Shown: positions 1-11,737 of the stretch, one piece after another
Numbering within the stretch: the stretch's first letter is position 1
How the letters are laid out: every line of letters starts with the position of its first letter
Assembly (NCBI GenBank): GCA_947452135.1
Contig: CANGBT010000003.1
Coordinates: 1 to 60,332 of the forward strand
From: Burkholderiales bacterium
Lineage (GTDB): Bacteria > Pseudomonadota > Gammaproteobacteria > Burkholderiales > Burkholderiaceae_C
Length of the DNA stretch: 60,332 nt
Direction of reading: 5' to 3'
Position numbers and translations under genes: made by a program
The notes under the pieces: model-generated
The model's database searches: none
Seen by the model: only the letters and a program-made list of their open reading frames with translations
Told to the model about the DNA's origin: nothing

Positions 1-2
1 CC

Positions 3-1238
3 ATGGAGTTCAAGGTCATCAAGCTCGACCGCAAGCGCAACAACGTCGTGTTGTCGCGCCGCGCTGTGGTCGAAGCCTCGATGGGCGAAGAACGCGCCAA
101 GCTGCTGGGTACGCTGGCCGAAGGCTCCATCGTCAGCGGCGTGGTCAAGAACATCACCGAATACGGTGCGTTCGTGGACCTCGGCGGCATCGACGGCCTG
201 CTGCACATCACCGACATGGCTTGGCGTCGTGTGCGTCACCCAAGCGAAGTGGTGCAAGTCGGGCAAGAACTGCAAGCCAAGATCCTCAAGTTCGACGCCG
301 AGAAAAACCGCGTTTCGCTGGGCATCAAGCAACTGGGCGACGACCCTTGGCATGGCGTGGCTCGCCGTTACCCGAACAGCACGCGTCTGTTCGGCAAGAT
401 CACCAACATCGCCGACTACGGCGCATTTGTCGAAATCGAACCGGGCATCGAAGGCCTGGTGCACGTTTCGGAAATGGACTGGACCAACAAGAACATCGCT
501 CCGGCCAAGCTCGTGGCGCTGGGCGACGAAGTCGAAGTCATGGTCCTCGAGATCGACGAAGACAAGCGCCGCATCAGCCTGGGCATGAAGCAGTGCAAGG
601 CCAATCCTTGGGAAGAGTTCTCTTCCACCGTTCAGCGCGGCGACCGCGTCAAGGGCCCCGTCAAGTCGATCACCGACTTCGGCGTGTTCGTTGGCCTGGC
701 TGCTGGCATCGACGGTCTGGTTCACCTGTCCGACCTGTCGTGGCACGAGCCAGGCGAAGCGGCTGTTCGCAACTACAAGAAGGGCCAGGAAGTCGAAGCG
801 ATCGTTCTGGCCGTCGACGTCGAACGCGAGCGCATTTCGCTGGGCATCAAGCAACTCGACAGCGACCCGTTCACCACCTACACCTCGACCAATGACCGTG
901 GCGCCATCGTCACCGGCCATGTCAAGACGGTGGATGCCCGTGGCGCTGAAGTGCAACTGGCCGATGACGTGACCGCCTACCTGCGCGCTTCTGAAATCAG
1001 CCGTGACCGCGTGGAAGACGCACGCAACGTGCTCAAGGAAGGCGACGAAGTCAACGCCCTGATCATCAACGTCGACCGCAAGACGCGTTCGATCCAGTTG
1101 TCGATCAAGGCCAAGGACAACGCCGACAACCAAGAAGCGATGCAGCGCCTGTCGCAGTCGAGCGAGCGTGAAAGCGCTGGCACGACGAGCCTGGGTGCCC
1201 TGCTGCGCGCCAAGCTGGACAACCAGAGCAACACCTGA
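3..1238 (+). CDS. rpsA: 30S ribosomal protein S1, 5'-truncated by the window edge
   Basis: Repeated S1/OB-fold units ([34 protein letters not shown]..., repeated) and synteny with ihfB downstream. Confidence 0.97.
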   Translation: MEFKVIKLDRKRNNVVLSRRAVVEASMGEERAKLLGTLAEGSIVSGVVKNITEYGAFVDLGGIDGLLHITDMAWRRVRHPSEVVQVGQELQAKILKFDAEKNRVSLGIKQLGDDPWHGVARRYPNSTRLFGKITNIADYGAFVEIEPGIEGLVHVSEMDWTNKNIAPAKLVALGDEVEVMVLEIDEDKRRISLGMKQCKANPWEEFSSTVQRGDRVKGPVKSITDFGVFVGLAAGIDGLVHLSDLSWHEPGEAAVRNYKKGQEVEAIVLAVDVERERISLGIKQLDSDPFTTYTSTNDRGAIVTGHVKTVDARGAEVQLADDVTAYLRASEISRDRVEDARNVLKEGDEVNALIINVDRKTRSIQLSIKAKDNADNQEAMQRLSQSSERESAGTTSLGALLRAKLDNQSNT

Positions 1239-1281
1239 GTTCCAGCAGGTGCCGACCGCCATGGACGGAACCAAAGAGGGA

Positions 1282-1611
1282 ATGACCCGCTCGGATCTCG
1301 TGGGTCAGCTTGCAGAGCAATTCGACAAGCTGACCCACCGTGACACCGAGTTCGCGGTCAAGACCATCATCGATGCGATGTCCGACGCACTCGCGCGCGG
1401 GCACCGTATCGAGATTCGTGGCTTCGGCAGCTTCTCGATCAACCGCCGCCCTCCCAGGGTGGGGCGCAACCCCCGTTCGGGTGAGCAGGTGGTGGTTCCC
1501 GAGAAGCTCGTCCCCCATTTCAAGCCGGGCAAGGCGTTGCGCGAGGCGGTCGACGCCAACCTGCCTGCCGATGAGGCCGTACTGGATGTCACGGGGCGAT
1601 CTGCGTCCTGA
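1282..1611 (+). CDS. ihfB: Integration host factor subunit beta
   Basis: [14 protein letters not shown]...[30 protein letters not shown] is the HU/IHF family signature; follows rpsA. An alternative ATG lies at 1261. Confidence 0.95.
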   Translation: MTRSDLVGQLAEQFDKLTHRDTEFAVKTIIDAMSDALARGHRIEIRGFGSFSINRRPPRVGRNPRSGEQVVVPEKLVPHFKPGKALREAVDANLPADEAVLDVTGRSAS

Positions 1612-1665
1612 GCTTGCCGTACCGGCATCCGGGTCCATTGACTCGATGGACCCTGTGGAGTCTCC

Positions 1666-1974
1666 ATGCGCGTGATCAGCTGGGTCTTGCGCGCCTTCAT
1701 CTTCTTCGCGCTGTTCGCGTTTGCGCTGAACAACCAGCACGAGGCCAGCGTGCGCTGGTTCTTCGGCTACCGCTGGGCGGCCCCGATGGTCTTCATCGTT
1801 CTGGCGGCCTTCGGTCTGGGATGCGCATTCGGCGTGCTCGCCATGGTGCCCAGTTGGTGGCGCCACCGTCGCGTGGCCAGACGCATGCCATCGGCGCCCG
1901 TCGAACTCGACACGCCCGCCACGGCCAAGGGCGCCGCGTTCGTACCGGAACACCCTCCACGTGATGGACTTTGA
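1666..1974 (+). CDS. lapA: LapA-domain (DUF1049) inner membrane protein
   Basis: Two hydrophobic segments (FIFFALFAFALNNQ..., MVFIVLAAFGLGCAFGVL) and position before lapB. Confidence 0.8.
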   Translation: MRVISWVLRAFIFFALFAFALNNQHEASVRWFFGYRWAAPMVFIVLAAFGLGCAFGVLAMVPSWWRHRRVARRMPSAPVELDTPATAKGAAFVPEHPPRDGL

Positions 1975-3121
1975 TATTCAGTGGTTGTTGCTGGGCCTGC
2001 CCATTGCCTTTGCTCTGGGCTGGCTGGCGTCTCGCATGGACATCCGCCAGCTCAAGGGTGACCAGCGTGAAACTCCCAAGGCCTATTTCAAGGGCCTGAA
2101 CCTGCTGCTCAACGAACAGCACGACAAGGCAATCGACGCCTTCATCGAGGCCGTTCAGCAAGACCCGCACACCAGCGACCTGCACTTCGCACTCGGTAGC
2201 CTGTTTCGCCGGCGCGGCGAGTACGAACGAGCGGTACGGGTGCACCAACACCTGCTCAGCCGCGCTGACCTTCCGCCCGCCGAGCGGGAACGCGCCCAGC
2301 ACGCCTTGGCCCAGGACTTCATGCGCGCCGGGCTGTTCGACCGCGCCGAGGCTGCGCTGCGCGCGCTTGAAGGCACGGCCTACGACACCGATGCCCGGCT
2401 GTCTCTGCTGACGCTGCATGAGCGTTCGCGCGACTGGCGTGCTGCCGTCGACGATGCGCTCAAACTCGAGCGCGGCAGCACCGGCTCGTACGCGTCACGG
2501 ATCGCTCATTACTGGTGCGAACTGGCGCTGGAGGCCGACGCCAAACAACATCGTGATGACGCCGACAGCGCGCTCAAGCGCGCCCGCGACGCCGCGCCCC
2601 AATCCGCAAGGCCGCTGGTGATGGGTGGCCGCAGACTGGCGCGCCAGGGTCACCACGCCGAAGCGCTGGCCGCCTGGGATGAACTGCTGGTGGCCCACCC
2701 GGTCAGCTTCAATCTGGTGGCCGGCGACTACGCGCAAAGTGCCATCGCCTGTGGCTCGCAAGACGCAGCCCGTTTGCGGCTGCTCGCGCTGCACCACAAG
2801 AAGCCGAGCATCGACCTTCTCAACGCCATCGGACTGCTCGATACCGATGTGGCGTCGCGGCTTGATCGCTCGCGCACGCAGTTGTCACTTCTGCCCACGC
2901 TGTCGTCGGCTCAGGCGGTGTTGCGCGAACACGAGACGTCGTCCACCGCCTTGCTGCCTGCTGATATCGAGGCTCTGAATGTCATCGTCGGCCGCGCAGC
3001 CAAGGCCGGACAGCGCTACCGCTGCGCTGCCTGCGGCTTCGAGGCACAAACCCACTACTGGCAATGCCCGGGTTGCCTGGGCTGGGACACCTACCCGCCG
3101 CAACGCGTCGAAGAGTTGTGA
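1964..3121 (+). CDS. lapB: Lipopolysaccharide assembly protein LapB (TPR plus C-terminal rubredoxin-like CxxC motifs)
   Basis: N-terminal TM, TPR repeats, C-terminal YRCAACGFEAQTHYWQCPGCLGWDTYPP. Confidence 0.92.
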   Translation: MDFDIQWLLLGLPIAFALGWLASRMDIRQLKGDQRETPKAYFKGLNLLLNEQHDKAIDAFIEAVQQDPHTSDLHFALGSLFRRRGEYERAVRVHQHLLSRADLPPAERERAQHALAQDFMRAGLFDRAEAALRALEGTAYDTDARLSLLTLHERSRDWRAAVDDALKLERGSTGSYASRIAHYWCELALEADAKQHRDDADSALKRARDAAPQSARPLVMGGRRLARQGHHAEALAAWDELLVAHPVSFNLVAGDYAQSAIACGSQDAARLRLLALHHKKPSIDLLNAIGLLDTDVASRLDRSRTQLSLLPTLSSAQAVLREHETSSTALLPADIEALNVIVGRAAKAGQRYRCAACGFEAQTHYWQCPGCLGWDTYPPQRVEEL

Positions 3122-3129
3122 GTCTGCGC

Positions 3130-4899
3130 ATGGATCGCAGCGAATCGACCGAGCTCTACCTGCGCATCCTCAGGCGTGTGCGCCCGCACTGGAAAACCTT
3201 TGCGCTGGGCATCGTCGCGATGGTCTGCTACGCGATCACCGAGACCGCCTTGCCGGCCTTGCTCAAGGAACTGCTCGACGGCAGCTTCGTCAAGCGCGAC
3301 CCGACAGCAACCTACAAGACGCCGCTGATGCTGGTGGGGCTGTTCCTGGCGCGCGGCATCGCCGACTTCGCACACGTGACCAGTCTGAACTCGGTCGCCT
3401 GCAAAGTCATCCTGCAGCTTCGCATCGACATGTTCGAGCGGTTGCTGCATCTGCCAGCGAGCCATTTCGACCGCGAGCCCAGCGCGGTGCTGATGTCCAA
3501 GCTGACCTACAACGCCCAGCAAGTCAGCCCGATCATCACGGCGTCGCTGATCACGATCGTCAAGGACGGTCTGTGCATCGTCGGGCTGCTGGGCTACATG
3601 CTCTATCTCAACTGGCAGTTGTCGCTGGCGTTCTTCACCGTACTGCCCGTGATCGCCTACGGCATTCGCTCGGTCAGCCGGCGCCTGCGAGGCCTGAGCA
3701 AGGGCCAGCAATCGTCGATGGGCACGATGTCGCACGTCATCGACGAGGTCATCGGCGGACACCGCGAAATCAAGATTTTCTCAGGCGAGGCCTATGAATC
3801 GCAGCGCTTCTATCAGGTGGCCAACGCGCTGCGCCGCTACACGATGAAGGCAGTCACCACCTCGGCCTTGAACGGGCCGATGGTGCAGTCGATCGCAGTG
3901 CTGGCGCTGGCGGGCATCGTCTACTACGCGTCCGTTCAGTCGCAAGGCAATCAGCTCACGGTGGGCGGGTTCGTCTCGTTCTTCGGGGCCATGGCGCTGA
4001 TGCTGGCTCCGATCAAGCGGCTGTCGAACATCAATGAGGTGCTGCAACGCGGTCTGGCCGCGGCCGCCAGCGTGTTCGAAATCATCGACACGGCCAACGA
4101 GCCTGATGCCGGTCAGCGCGTGCTGGGCCGGTCCACCGGCCATCTGCAGTTCGAGGGCGTCGGATTTCGCTACCCCAAGGCGGATCGCGATGCGCTGGTC
4201 GACATCTGCCTGGATATACGCCCTGGCGAATCGGTGGCGCTGGTGGGTGCGTCGGGCAGCGGCAAGTCGACCTTGATGTCGACCATCCCGCGTTTCCACG
4301 CGATCGACAGCGGCACCATCCGGCTCGATGGCGTCGACATCTGCGAGCTGAGCCTGGCCGATCTGCGCGCCAACATCGCGCTGGTCACGCAAAACGTGGT
4401 GCTGTTCAACGACACCGTGGCGGCCAACATCGCCTACGGAATCACCAACACGGCCACCGAGGCCGACATCATTGCCGCCGCCGAGGCCGCACACGCGATG
4501 GAATTCATCCGCGAACTGCCGCAAGGCCTGGCCACGCAAATCGGCGAAAACGGAGCCCGTCTGTCGGGCGGTCAGCGTCAACGCATCTCGATCGCACGCG
4601 CGCTGCTCAAGGACGCGCCGATCCTGCTGCTCGACGAAGCCACCTCGGCACTCGACACTGAATCGGAGCGTCTGGTGCAAGTGGCCATCGACAACCTCAA
4701 GCGCGGTCGCACCACGCTGACCATCGCGCACAGGCTATCGACCATCGCCAACGCCGACCGCGTGGTGGTGATGGATCAAGGGCACATCGCCGAGATCGGC
4801 ACGCACAGCGAACTGCTCGCACAAGGCGGCATCTACTGCCGACTGCATCGCATGCAGTTCGGTCAGGCCGATGCGGCGACAGCAGGCATCGAGGGCTGA
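3130..4899 (+). CDS. msbA: Lipid A export ABC transporter permease/ATP-binding protein
   Basis: ABC transmembrane region plus Walker A (GASGSGKST), signature LSGGQRQRISIARALLKDAPILLLDEATSALD. Confidence 0.93.
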   Translation: MDRSESTELYLRILRRVRPHWKTFALGIVAMVCYAITETALPALLKELLDGSFVKRDPTATYKTPLMLVGLFLARGIADFAHVTSLNSVACKVILQLRIDMFERLLHLPASHFDREPSAVLMSKLTYNAQQVSPIITASLITIVKDGLCIVGLLGYMLYLNWQLSLAFFTVLPVIAYGIRSVSRRLRGLSKGQQSSMGTMSHVIDEVIGGHREIKIFSGEAYESQRFYQVANALRRYTMKAVTTSALNGPMVQSIAVLALAGIVYYASVQSQGNQLTVGGFVSFFGAMALMLAPIKRLSNINEVLQRGLAAAASVFEIIDTANEPDAGQRVLGRSTGHLQFEGVGFRYPKADRDALVDICLDIRPGESVALVGASGSGKSTLMSTIPRFHAIDSGTIRLDGVDICELSLADLRANIALVTQNVVLFNDTVAANIAYGITNTATEADIIAAAEAAHAMEFIRELPQGLATQIGENGARLSGGQRQRISIARALLKDAPILLLDEATSALDTESERLVQVAIDNLKRGRTTLTIAHRLSTIANADRVVVMDQGHIAEIGTHSELLAQGGIYCRLHRMQFGQADAATAGIEG

Positions 4900-5997
4900 G
4901 TGGGATCGCCCCCCCACGCCGCCCATGGCGGCGGCGACCAAAGCGAAACACCGCGCATCCTGATCATCCGCTTGAGCGCGATCGGCGATGTGGTCATGGC
5001 CAGCGGCCTGGTGCCGGCACTGCGTTCGCGCTGGCCTCAAGCCCATGTGGCGTGGATGATTGAGCCGGCCGCAGTGCCCCTGCTGGCGCACAACCCGCGC
5101 GTCAATGAGCTGATCGTGTGGCCACGCGACGAGTGGCGACAACTGTGGAGCGAGCGTCGCCTCATCACGCTGGCGCAGCGCATGCTGGCCTTGCGCCGCA
5201 CGCTGCGCGATGGCCGCTTCGATCTGGTGCTCGATTTGCAGGGATTACTCAAAAGCGCGCTGTGGAGCTGGCTCAGCGGCGCGCCCAGGCGCATCTGCCT
5301 GATCGGCCGCGAGGGCAGCCATCTTCTGGCCACTGAGCGGGTGAACCCCGTGCCCAGCGGCAGCGCCAAGCGCATGGGTAACGAATACCGCTACCTGGCC
5401 AGACACCTCGGCGCCGACGAGGGTGCATTTGTGCCCGATCTGGCCGTTGGACACGCTGCTCTCGACAACGCGCGCGAAGCGCTTCGCAGCGAGGGCATTC
5501 AGCGTTCCGCGCGTCCTTACGCGGTGCTTTGCCCGTTCACGACGCGACCGCAAAAGCACTGGTTTGAAGACCGTTGGAGCGCCCTCGCCCACCGCCTGAG
5601 TCAGGCCGGCTGGACCCCGGTGCTGCTGGGTGGGCCCGGCGACCGGGCTGCGGCCGAGCGAATCGCCGCAGGCGCACCCGGGATCGTCAACCTGACCGGC
5701 AAACTCAAGCTCGACGCCAGCGTCGCAGCGATCTCCGAGGCCGCGCTGCTGATCGGCGTGGACACCGGTCTGACCCACATGGGCAGCGCGTTGAAGGTTC
5801 CCACGGTAGCGCTGTTCGGCTCCACGTGCCCCTACCTCGACCCCATGGCGCCGCGCAGCAGCGTGCTCTACGAAAAGCTCGCTTGCTCGCCGTGCCGGCG
5901 CCACCCGACCTGCTCGGGTCGGTTCGATTGCATGCGCTCACTCGAAGTCGAGCGCGTGATGGCCGAGGCCCTGCGCGTGTCGGCGCCGACCGACTGA
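4900..5997 (+). CDS. waaC: Glycosyltransferase family 9, heptosyltransferase I-like
   Basis: ILIIRLSAIGDVVMASGLVPALRSRWPQAHVAWMIEP and GVDTGLTHMGSALKVPTVALFG. Confidence 0.85.
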   Translation: MGSPPHAAHGGGDQSETPRILIIRLSAIGDVVMASGLVPALRSRWPQAHVAWMIEPAAVPLLAHNPRVNELIVWPRDEWRQLWSERRLITLAQRMLALRRTLRDGRFDLVLDLQGLLKSALWSWLSGAPRRICLIGREGSHLLATERVNPVPSGSAKRMGNEYRYLARHLGADEGAFVPDLAVGHAALDNAREALRSEGIQRSARPYAVLCPFTTRPQKHWFEDRWSALAHRLSQAGWTPVLLGGPGDRAAAERIAAGAPGIVNLTGKLKLDASVAAISEAALLIGVDTGLTHMGSALKVPTVALFGSTCPYLDPMAPRSSVLYEKLACSPCRRHPTCSGRFDCMRSLEVERVMAEALRVSAPTD

Positions 5998-6000
5998 CCG

Positions 6001-7041
6001 TCAGGCCGGCCGGATGACCCGCGAGACAGCCTGCAAGGCGTCACTCACGCTGACCTGAGCCACGCTGGGCGCGATCAGACTGTCAATGGCCGGGTCGTGG
6101 CAAGGCAGGCGGCGGTGCCCCAGTATCAGCACCGTGGGCACCTCGCAAGCCGCGGCCACGTGGAGCATGCCGGTATCGTTTCCGATGCACACGCGGCAAT
6201 GGCTGGCCACCGCCGCGCTGTCCAGCACGCTGGGGGGGCTCATGATCCGCAGGTGCTCCCTCAGATCCGGACGGATCTGGGACTCGATCCTCTCGAGAAT
6301 CTGACGCTCTGCTCGGCCACCCAGACAAACCACCGCGCATCCAGAAGCCAGAAGTTCAGAAGCCAGGGCCGCGAAATTTGAGGCGCCCCAGTCTTTCACC
6401 TTGTCGGATGCGCCCACGACGAAGACGGCTCGACTTTCGGGCAGTGACGCGAGCTCTTTCGACCACTTGGCGCTGAGCTCTGCGGGCACGCTCAGCCTGG
6501 GAACCAGCGGTCCGGCACAAAAGCCGTGACCCATCATCAATTCCGTCGCCCACATGTAATTGGTGATGCACGGCCCGGCGTAAGGCTTGATGAATGGTTT
6601 TCTGTTGAGAAACAGCCTCTGCAGGAAACTAACCCCAAACCCGCCATACCCAATCCGGATCGGGATACCAGCCAAGTACGCGAGGAAGCTGTATCTCAAC
6701 CGATCACCAAAGATCACCATTCTTTCAAAATCATGGGATCTGACCTGAAGGATCAACGAGATGTAACCCCAAAAACCCCGATGCTTGCCACGGGCATCAG
6801 ACTTCCTGCCTCGCTCATAAACAATGATCTCGGAGAGCCATTCAACACCACGCAAGAGATCCACTGCGCAAGCGGATGATTGTGCAATCAGAACGATCTT
6901 TCCATCCTTGCTTTTCTGGGCCACGGCTTCGAGGTATGGCAACCTGAAGACCAGATCACCAATCCCCAGGTCATGCTGAAAAACCACCGTGCGCGGGCGA
7001 TTATCGGCAACCTGAGCAGATTGAATTTCAGACAGTGTCAC
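6001..7041 (-). CDS. Glycosyltransferase family 9 (heptosyltransferase-like)
   Basis: FQHDLGIGDLVFRLPYLEAVAQ and CIGNDTGMLHVAAACEVPTVLILG. Confidence 0.8.
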   Translation of the reverse strand: MTLSEIQSAQVADNRPRTVVFQHDLGIGDLVFRLPYLEAVAQKSKDGKIVLIAQSSACAVDLLRGVEWLSEIIVYERGRKSDARGKHRGFWGYISLILQVRSHDFERMVIFGDRLRYSFLAYLAGIPIRIGYGGFGVSFLQRLFLNRKPFIKPYAGPCITNYMWATELMMGHGFCAGPLVPRLSVPAELSAKWSKELASLPESRAVFVVGASDKVKDWGASNFAALASELLASGCAVVCLGGRAERQILERIESQIRPDLREHLRIMSPPSVLDSAAVASHCRVCIGNDTGMLHVAAACEVPTVLILGHRRLPCHDPAIDSLIAPSVAQVSVSDALQAVSRVIRPA

Positions 7042-8323
7042 TTCGGGACTCCGGATTTATTTCAGCGTGACGCAACCCCCCGGCAGATATGCCGAGAAAA
7101 AGCGTATACACCATCGCATGCAACGTCATGCCAAACATCGAATCCGTCAAGGAGTAGGTGATCATCGCAGTGAATGTGATGAGGCCCATCACACGAAAAA
7201 TCATCCCGTTTGATTCATTTTCCTTGGCCCCGGCAAGAAACCACCCCACGCCACCCACCCAAAGCGTTGCCAACGCCAGCAGGCCCAACAACCCGAGCTT
7301 GGCGGCCGTCGTGATGATCTCGCAATGGAGATGCTTGAACCCGATGGTCTCGAGGTCGGGATGGGTCAAACCCGCTTCAATTCGGTGATGGAGAAATTCC
7401 TTGAAGCCCGAGAACCCCAAGCCAGTCCAGGGCGCCGAGCGAAATGCATCGATCCCGGCCACCCACATGTCCAGGCGAGTGTCGAGAGAGCCGATGCTGT
7501 CACCGCTTTTCCAGATTCCTGGCCTCGAGAAATAGTGCTGAACCTCGGTGACGCCAAGGTCCACCCGTTGACCAATGCCTGGAATCAAAGTGGCGCCACC
7601 AAGGACCAGAACCGCTCCGATGACACAGGCCCGCCATGAAACCGGCCTGTTTTTCGGGCCGAAAAACTTCCAGAACAACAACACGAACACTGGAATGGCG
7701 ACCCAGCCGCCGCGTGTTCCCGATGCCACAGAAGAAAACACTCCCGCGATCAACCCCACCAAACACAAAGCTTTCAGCCATTTGGACGCCCGCAAGGCAG
7801 CCCCGGAAAAAACCACGATCGATCCCAGCACCCCAAAAAGCAGAGCGAAATTACCGAACGGGATGGGGCTTGATACAGATGACCCGCTGACTCGACCGAC
7901 GCCATCGGAAATCTGAACGAAAGATTCAAAACCGGCGAACAACACGCCAATGGAGACGGACACCAATAACGCCAATGCCGAAACCCCACAGGATCTGACA
8001 ACCCAGAAAATAGGAACGGCCAACAGTAACCGAACCACTTTATCGAGCAACCTGTATTCAAAATCGGATGGCGCCATTTTGAAAAAATAGGCCAAAGGTA
8101 GAGCTGCCATCACGATGAACCAGCAGCCGTCACGCCATGAAAATGGCGCGTCCTTGCTTTTATTTATCGCCGTATAAATGATCGAAAAGATGGCAAGAAA
8201 AAATACAGCAAATCCAAGCGCAGAGTGAGCAATGAAAAAAATTGAAGCACCAATTCCCGCCACAAAAGAAATCAATACTTTTGCAACAGGAAAATCTTGA
8301 GCTCTGCCTACACTGGAAAACAT
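7028..8323 (-). CDS. O-antigen ligase family (Wzy/WaaL-type) polytopic membrane protein
   Basis: Multiple hydrophobic segments; large loop with TGLGFSGFKEFLHHRIEAG...HLHCEIITTAAKLGLLGLLA as in WaaL/Wzy_C proteins. Confidence 0.8.
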   Translation of the reverse strand: MFSSVGRAQDFPVAKVLISFVAGIGASIFFIAHSALGFAVFFLAIFSIIYTAINKSKDAPFSWRDGCWFIVMAALPLAYFFKMAPSDFEYRLLDKVVRLLLAVPIFWVVRSCGVSALALLVSVSIGVLFAGFESFVQISDGVGRVSGSSVSSPIPFGNFALLFGVLGSIVVFSGAALRASKWLKALCLVGLIAGVFSSVASGTRGGWVAIPVFVLLFWKFFGPKNRPVSWRACVIGAVLVLGGATLIPGIGQRVDLGVTEVQHYFSRPGIWKSGDSIGSLDTRLDMWVAGIDAFRSAPWTGLGFSGFKEFLHHRIEAGLTHPDLETIGFKHLHCEIITTAAKLGLLGLLALATLWVGGVGWFLAGAKENESNGMIFRVMGLITFTAMITYSLTDSMFGMTLHAMVYTLFLGISAGGLRHAEINPESRSDTV

Positions 8324-8492
8324 GAATTAACCTGCTCGCATCTCGTTCAGTAGAAAACCATACACCTCTGGGGAGATGAGCGGTTGCTGAAGATCATGGC
8401 GCCATGACTTGAAATAGCCTGCATCACTGCACGGTATGGCAAAATATTAGCAGGCGATTTTGCCACATGGATAACCAACGATTTCGACAAAC

Positions 8493-8843
8493 ATGATGAC
8501 GACTACCGAAACTGGACTGCAATACGAAGACACCACCACAGGCTCAGGGGCCGAAGCCGTTGCGGGTCGGCACGTCAGCGTGCACTACACCGGCTGGCTC
8601 TACAACGATGGTGTCAAGGGCACCAAGTTCGACAGCAGCAAGGACCGTGGCGATCCGTTCAGCTTTGCGCTGGGTGCTGGACAGGTGATTCGCGGCTGGG
8701 ACGAAGGCGTCCAAGGCATGCGCGTGGGCGGCACCCGCGTGCTGGTGATTCCGGCACAACTGGGCTACGGCGCTCGTGGCGCGGGCGGGGTGATCCCGCC
8801 CAACGCGACGTTGATGTTCGAAGTCGAACTGCTGGGCGTCTGA
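8493..8843 (+). CDS. FKBP-type peptidyl-prolyl cis-trans isomerase
   Basis: [53 protein letters not shown]...[25 protein letters not shown]. Confidence 0.95.
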   Translation: MMTTTETGLQYEDTTTGSGAEAVAGRHVSVHYTGWLYNDGVKGTKFDSSKDRGDPFSFALGAGQVIRGWDEGVQGMRVGGTRVLVIPAQLGYGARGAGGVIPPNATLMFEVELLGV

Positions 8844-8873
8844 CAGCTCTAGCCGCCAGACACCCAGTACGCG

Positions 8874-10322
<1,449 letters not shown>

Positions 10323-10735
10323 TGCATTGCTTTCAAGAATGCGGTGCCAACGCTGCGCTCAGGCGCAACGCCAAAAGGCACCGGCCGGTTTTCAAGAACC
10401 GGACAGGTCAGGTCGCCAGGAGAACGTTCGCGAGGGAACAGTCAAAAGCGACGGCATCGCCGCCAACCGTTGCCTGAGGTGCCGCGGTGGCACCTGCTCA
10501 GCGAAATCAGGACCTGCCTCACGTGAAAGCGTGGGAAGACCCGAAGGAGGTCAGAGGGGATGAACGAACAACGTTCACACGGGCAAAAAACCTAGATGAG
10601 CCTGTGAGAGCGAAGCCCTAGAGTCTACCCTGATACAGCGCGGAGCGGTGGCCTTTTTGCGTGGCCATTCATGGATCGGCAAACCGCCTCGGGTCATCGC
10701 ACAGTATCCTCGCCAACCGTCTTTCAGCAGCACCC

Positions 10736-11185
10736 ATGGCCGGCATCCACATCACCGACATCGAGTCCGCCATCAACTGGTGGCGCGACCGCTCGCCCTC
10801 GCCCGACGGCATCACGGCGTGCTCCGAGGTCCGCGCTCTGGCCGAGGTCTACGCGCTGATGGTCTGCCACCACGAGAGCGAATGCGACGACCGATCCATG
10901 CCGTCCAAGGCGATCACAGCATGGCTGGGCTGGTACGCCACCACGCCCGATGCGCCATGCATCGCGATCTGCTCGACCAGCCAGGGCGACAGCGTGTGCA
11001 AGGGTTGCGGCCGTTTGTTCGACGAGGTTCAGAACTGGCCAGTGATGACCCCGGCCGAAAAGCGCGTGACCTGGCGGCGCATCACCATGGAAGGCACCGC
11101 CTGGCGTTTCAACCGCTACGCCGAGCGGGCACGCGAGGCCATCGGCCAGCCGGTACCGGCAGCGCCGCCGGAGTCGGGTTCTTGA
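10736..11185 (+). CDS. DUF3717 / DUF1289-like protein
   Basis: HITDIESAINWWRDRSPSPDG... plus CIAICSTSQGDSVCKGCGRLFDEVQNWPVMTPAEKRVTWRRI. Confidence 0.7.
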   Translation: MAGIHITDIESAINWWRDRSPSPDGITACSEVRALAEVYALMVCHHESECDDRSMPSKAITAWLGWYATTPDAPCIAICSTSQGDSVCKGCGRLFDEVQNWPVMTPAEKRVTWRRITMEGTAWRFNRYAERAREAIGQPVPAAPPESGS

Positions 11186-11721
11186 CCGCAGCGACGCGTT
11201 TGGAGCCCATCGGCTACGCCACTGCATCGACCTGGCTCGGCCAGGCTCTCGTTGCTCAAAGCGAACTGGGCATCTGTGCCATCTTGCTGGGCGACGACCC
11301 CGAGGTGCTGGTCAGCGACCTGCAGCGCCGCTTCCCGCGTGCGGTTCTCACCGGCGCCAACCCCGCGTGCGCGCAGCACATCGAACCGCTCGTCGGATCA
11401 ATGGACACCGGCGCGAGGCCCACCTCCGTGTCCCTTGATCTGCGCGGCACCGCCTTCCAGCAGCGGGTATGGCGCTGCCTGCTCGGCATTCCTTCGGGCC
11501 GCACCGCGAGCTACACCGACATCGCGCTGCGAGTGGGCTCGCCACGCGCGGTGCGCGCCGTGGCCCAGGCCTGCGGCGCCAACCCGGTGGCGGTGGTCGT
11601 GCCCTGTCACCGTGTTGTCGGCAAAAACGGCTTGCTGACGGGCTACCGCTGGGGTGTGGATCGCAAACGCGCGCTGCTCGAGCGCGAGGCCGCTCAAACG
11701 CACCTCACACCATCGATCTGA
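11182..11721 (+). CDS. ogt: Methylated-DNA--[protein]-cysteine S-methyltransferase (Ogt/Ada C-terminal type); TTG start overlapping the upstream gene
   Basis: GTAFQQRVWRCLLGIPSGRTASYTDIA...NPVAVVVPCHRVVGKNGLLTGYRWGVDRKRALLERE (PCHR active-site motif). Confidence 0.9.
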   Translation: MTAATRLEPIGYATASTWLGQALVAQSELGICAILLGDDPEVLVSDLQRRFPRAVLTGANPACAQHIEPLVGSMDTGARPTSVSLDLRGTAFQQRVWRCLLGIPSGRTASYTDIALRVGSPRAVRAVAQACGANPVAVVVPCHRVVGKNGLLTGYRWGVDRKRALLEREAAQTHLTPSI

Positions 11722-11737
11722 GCCCGGCGCCTGCAGC

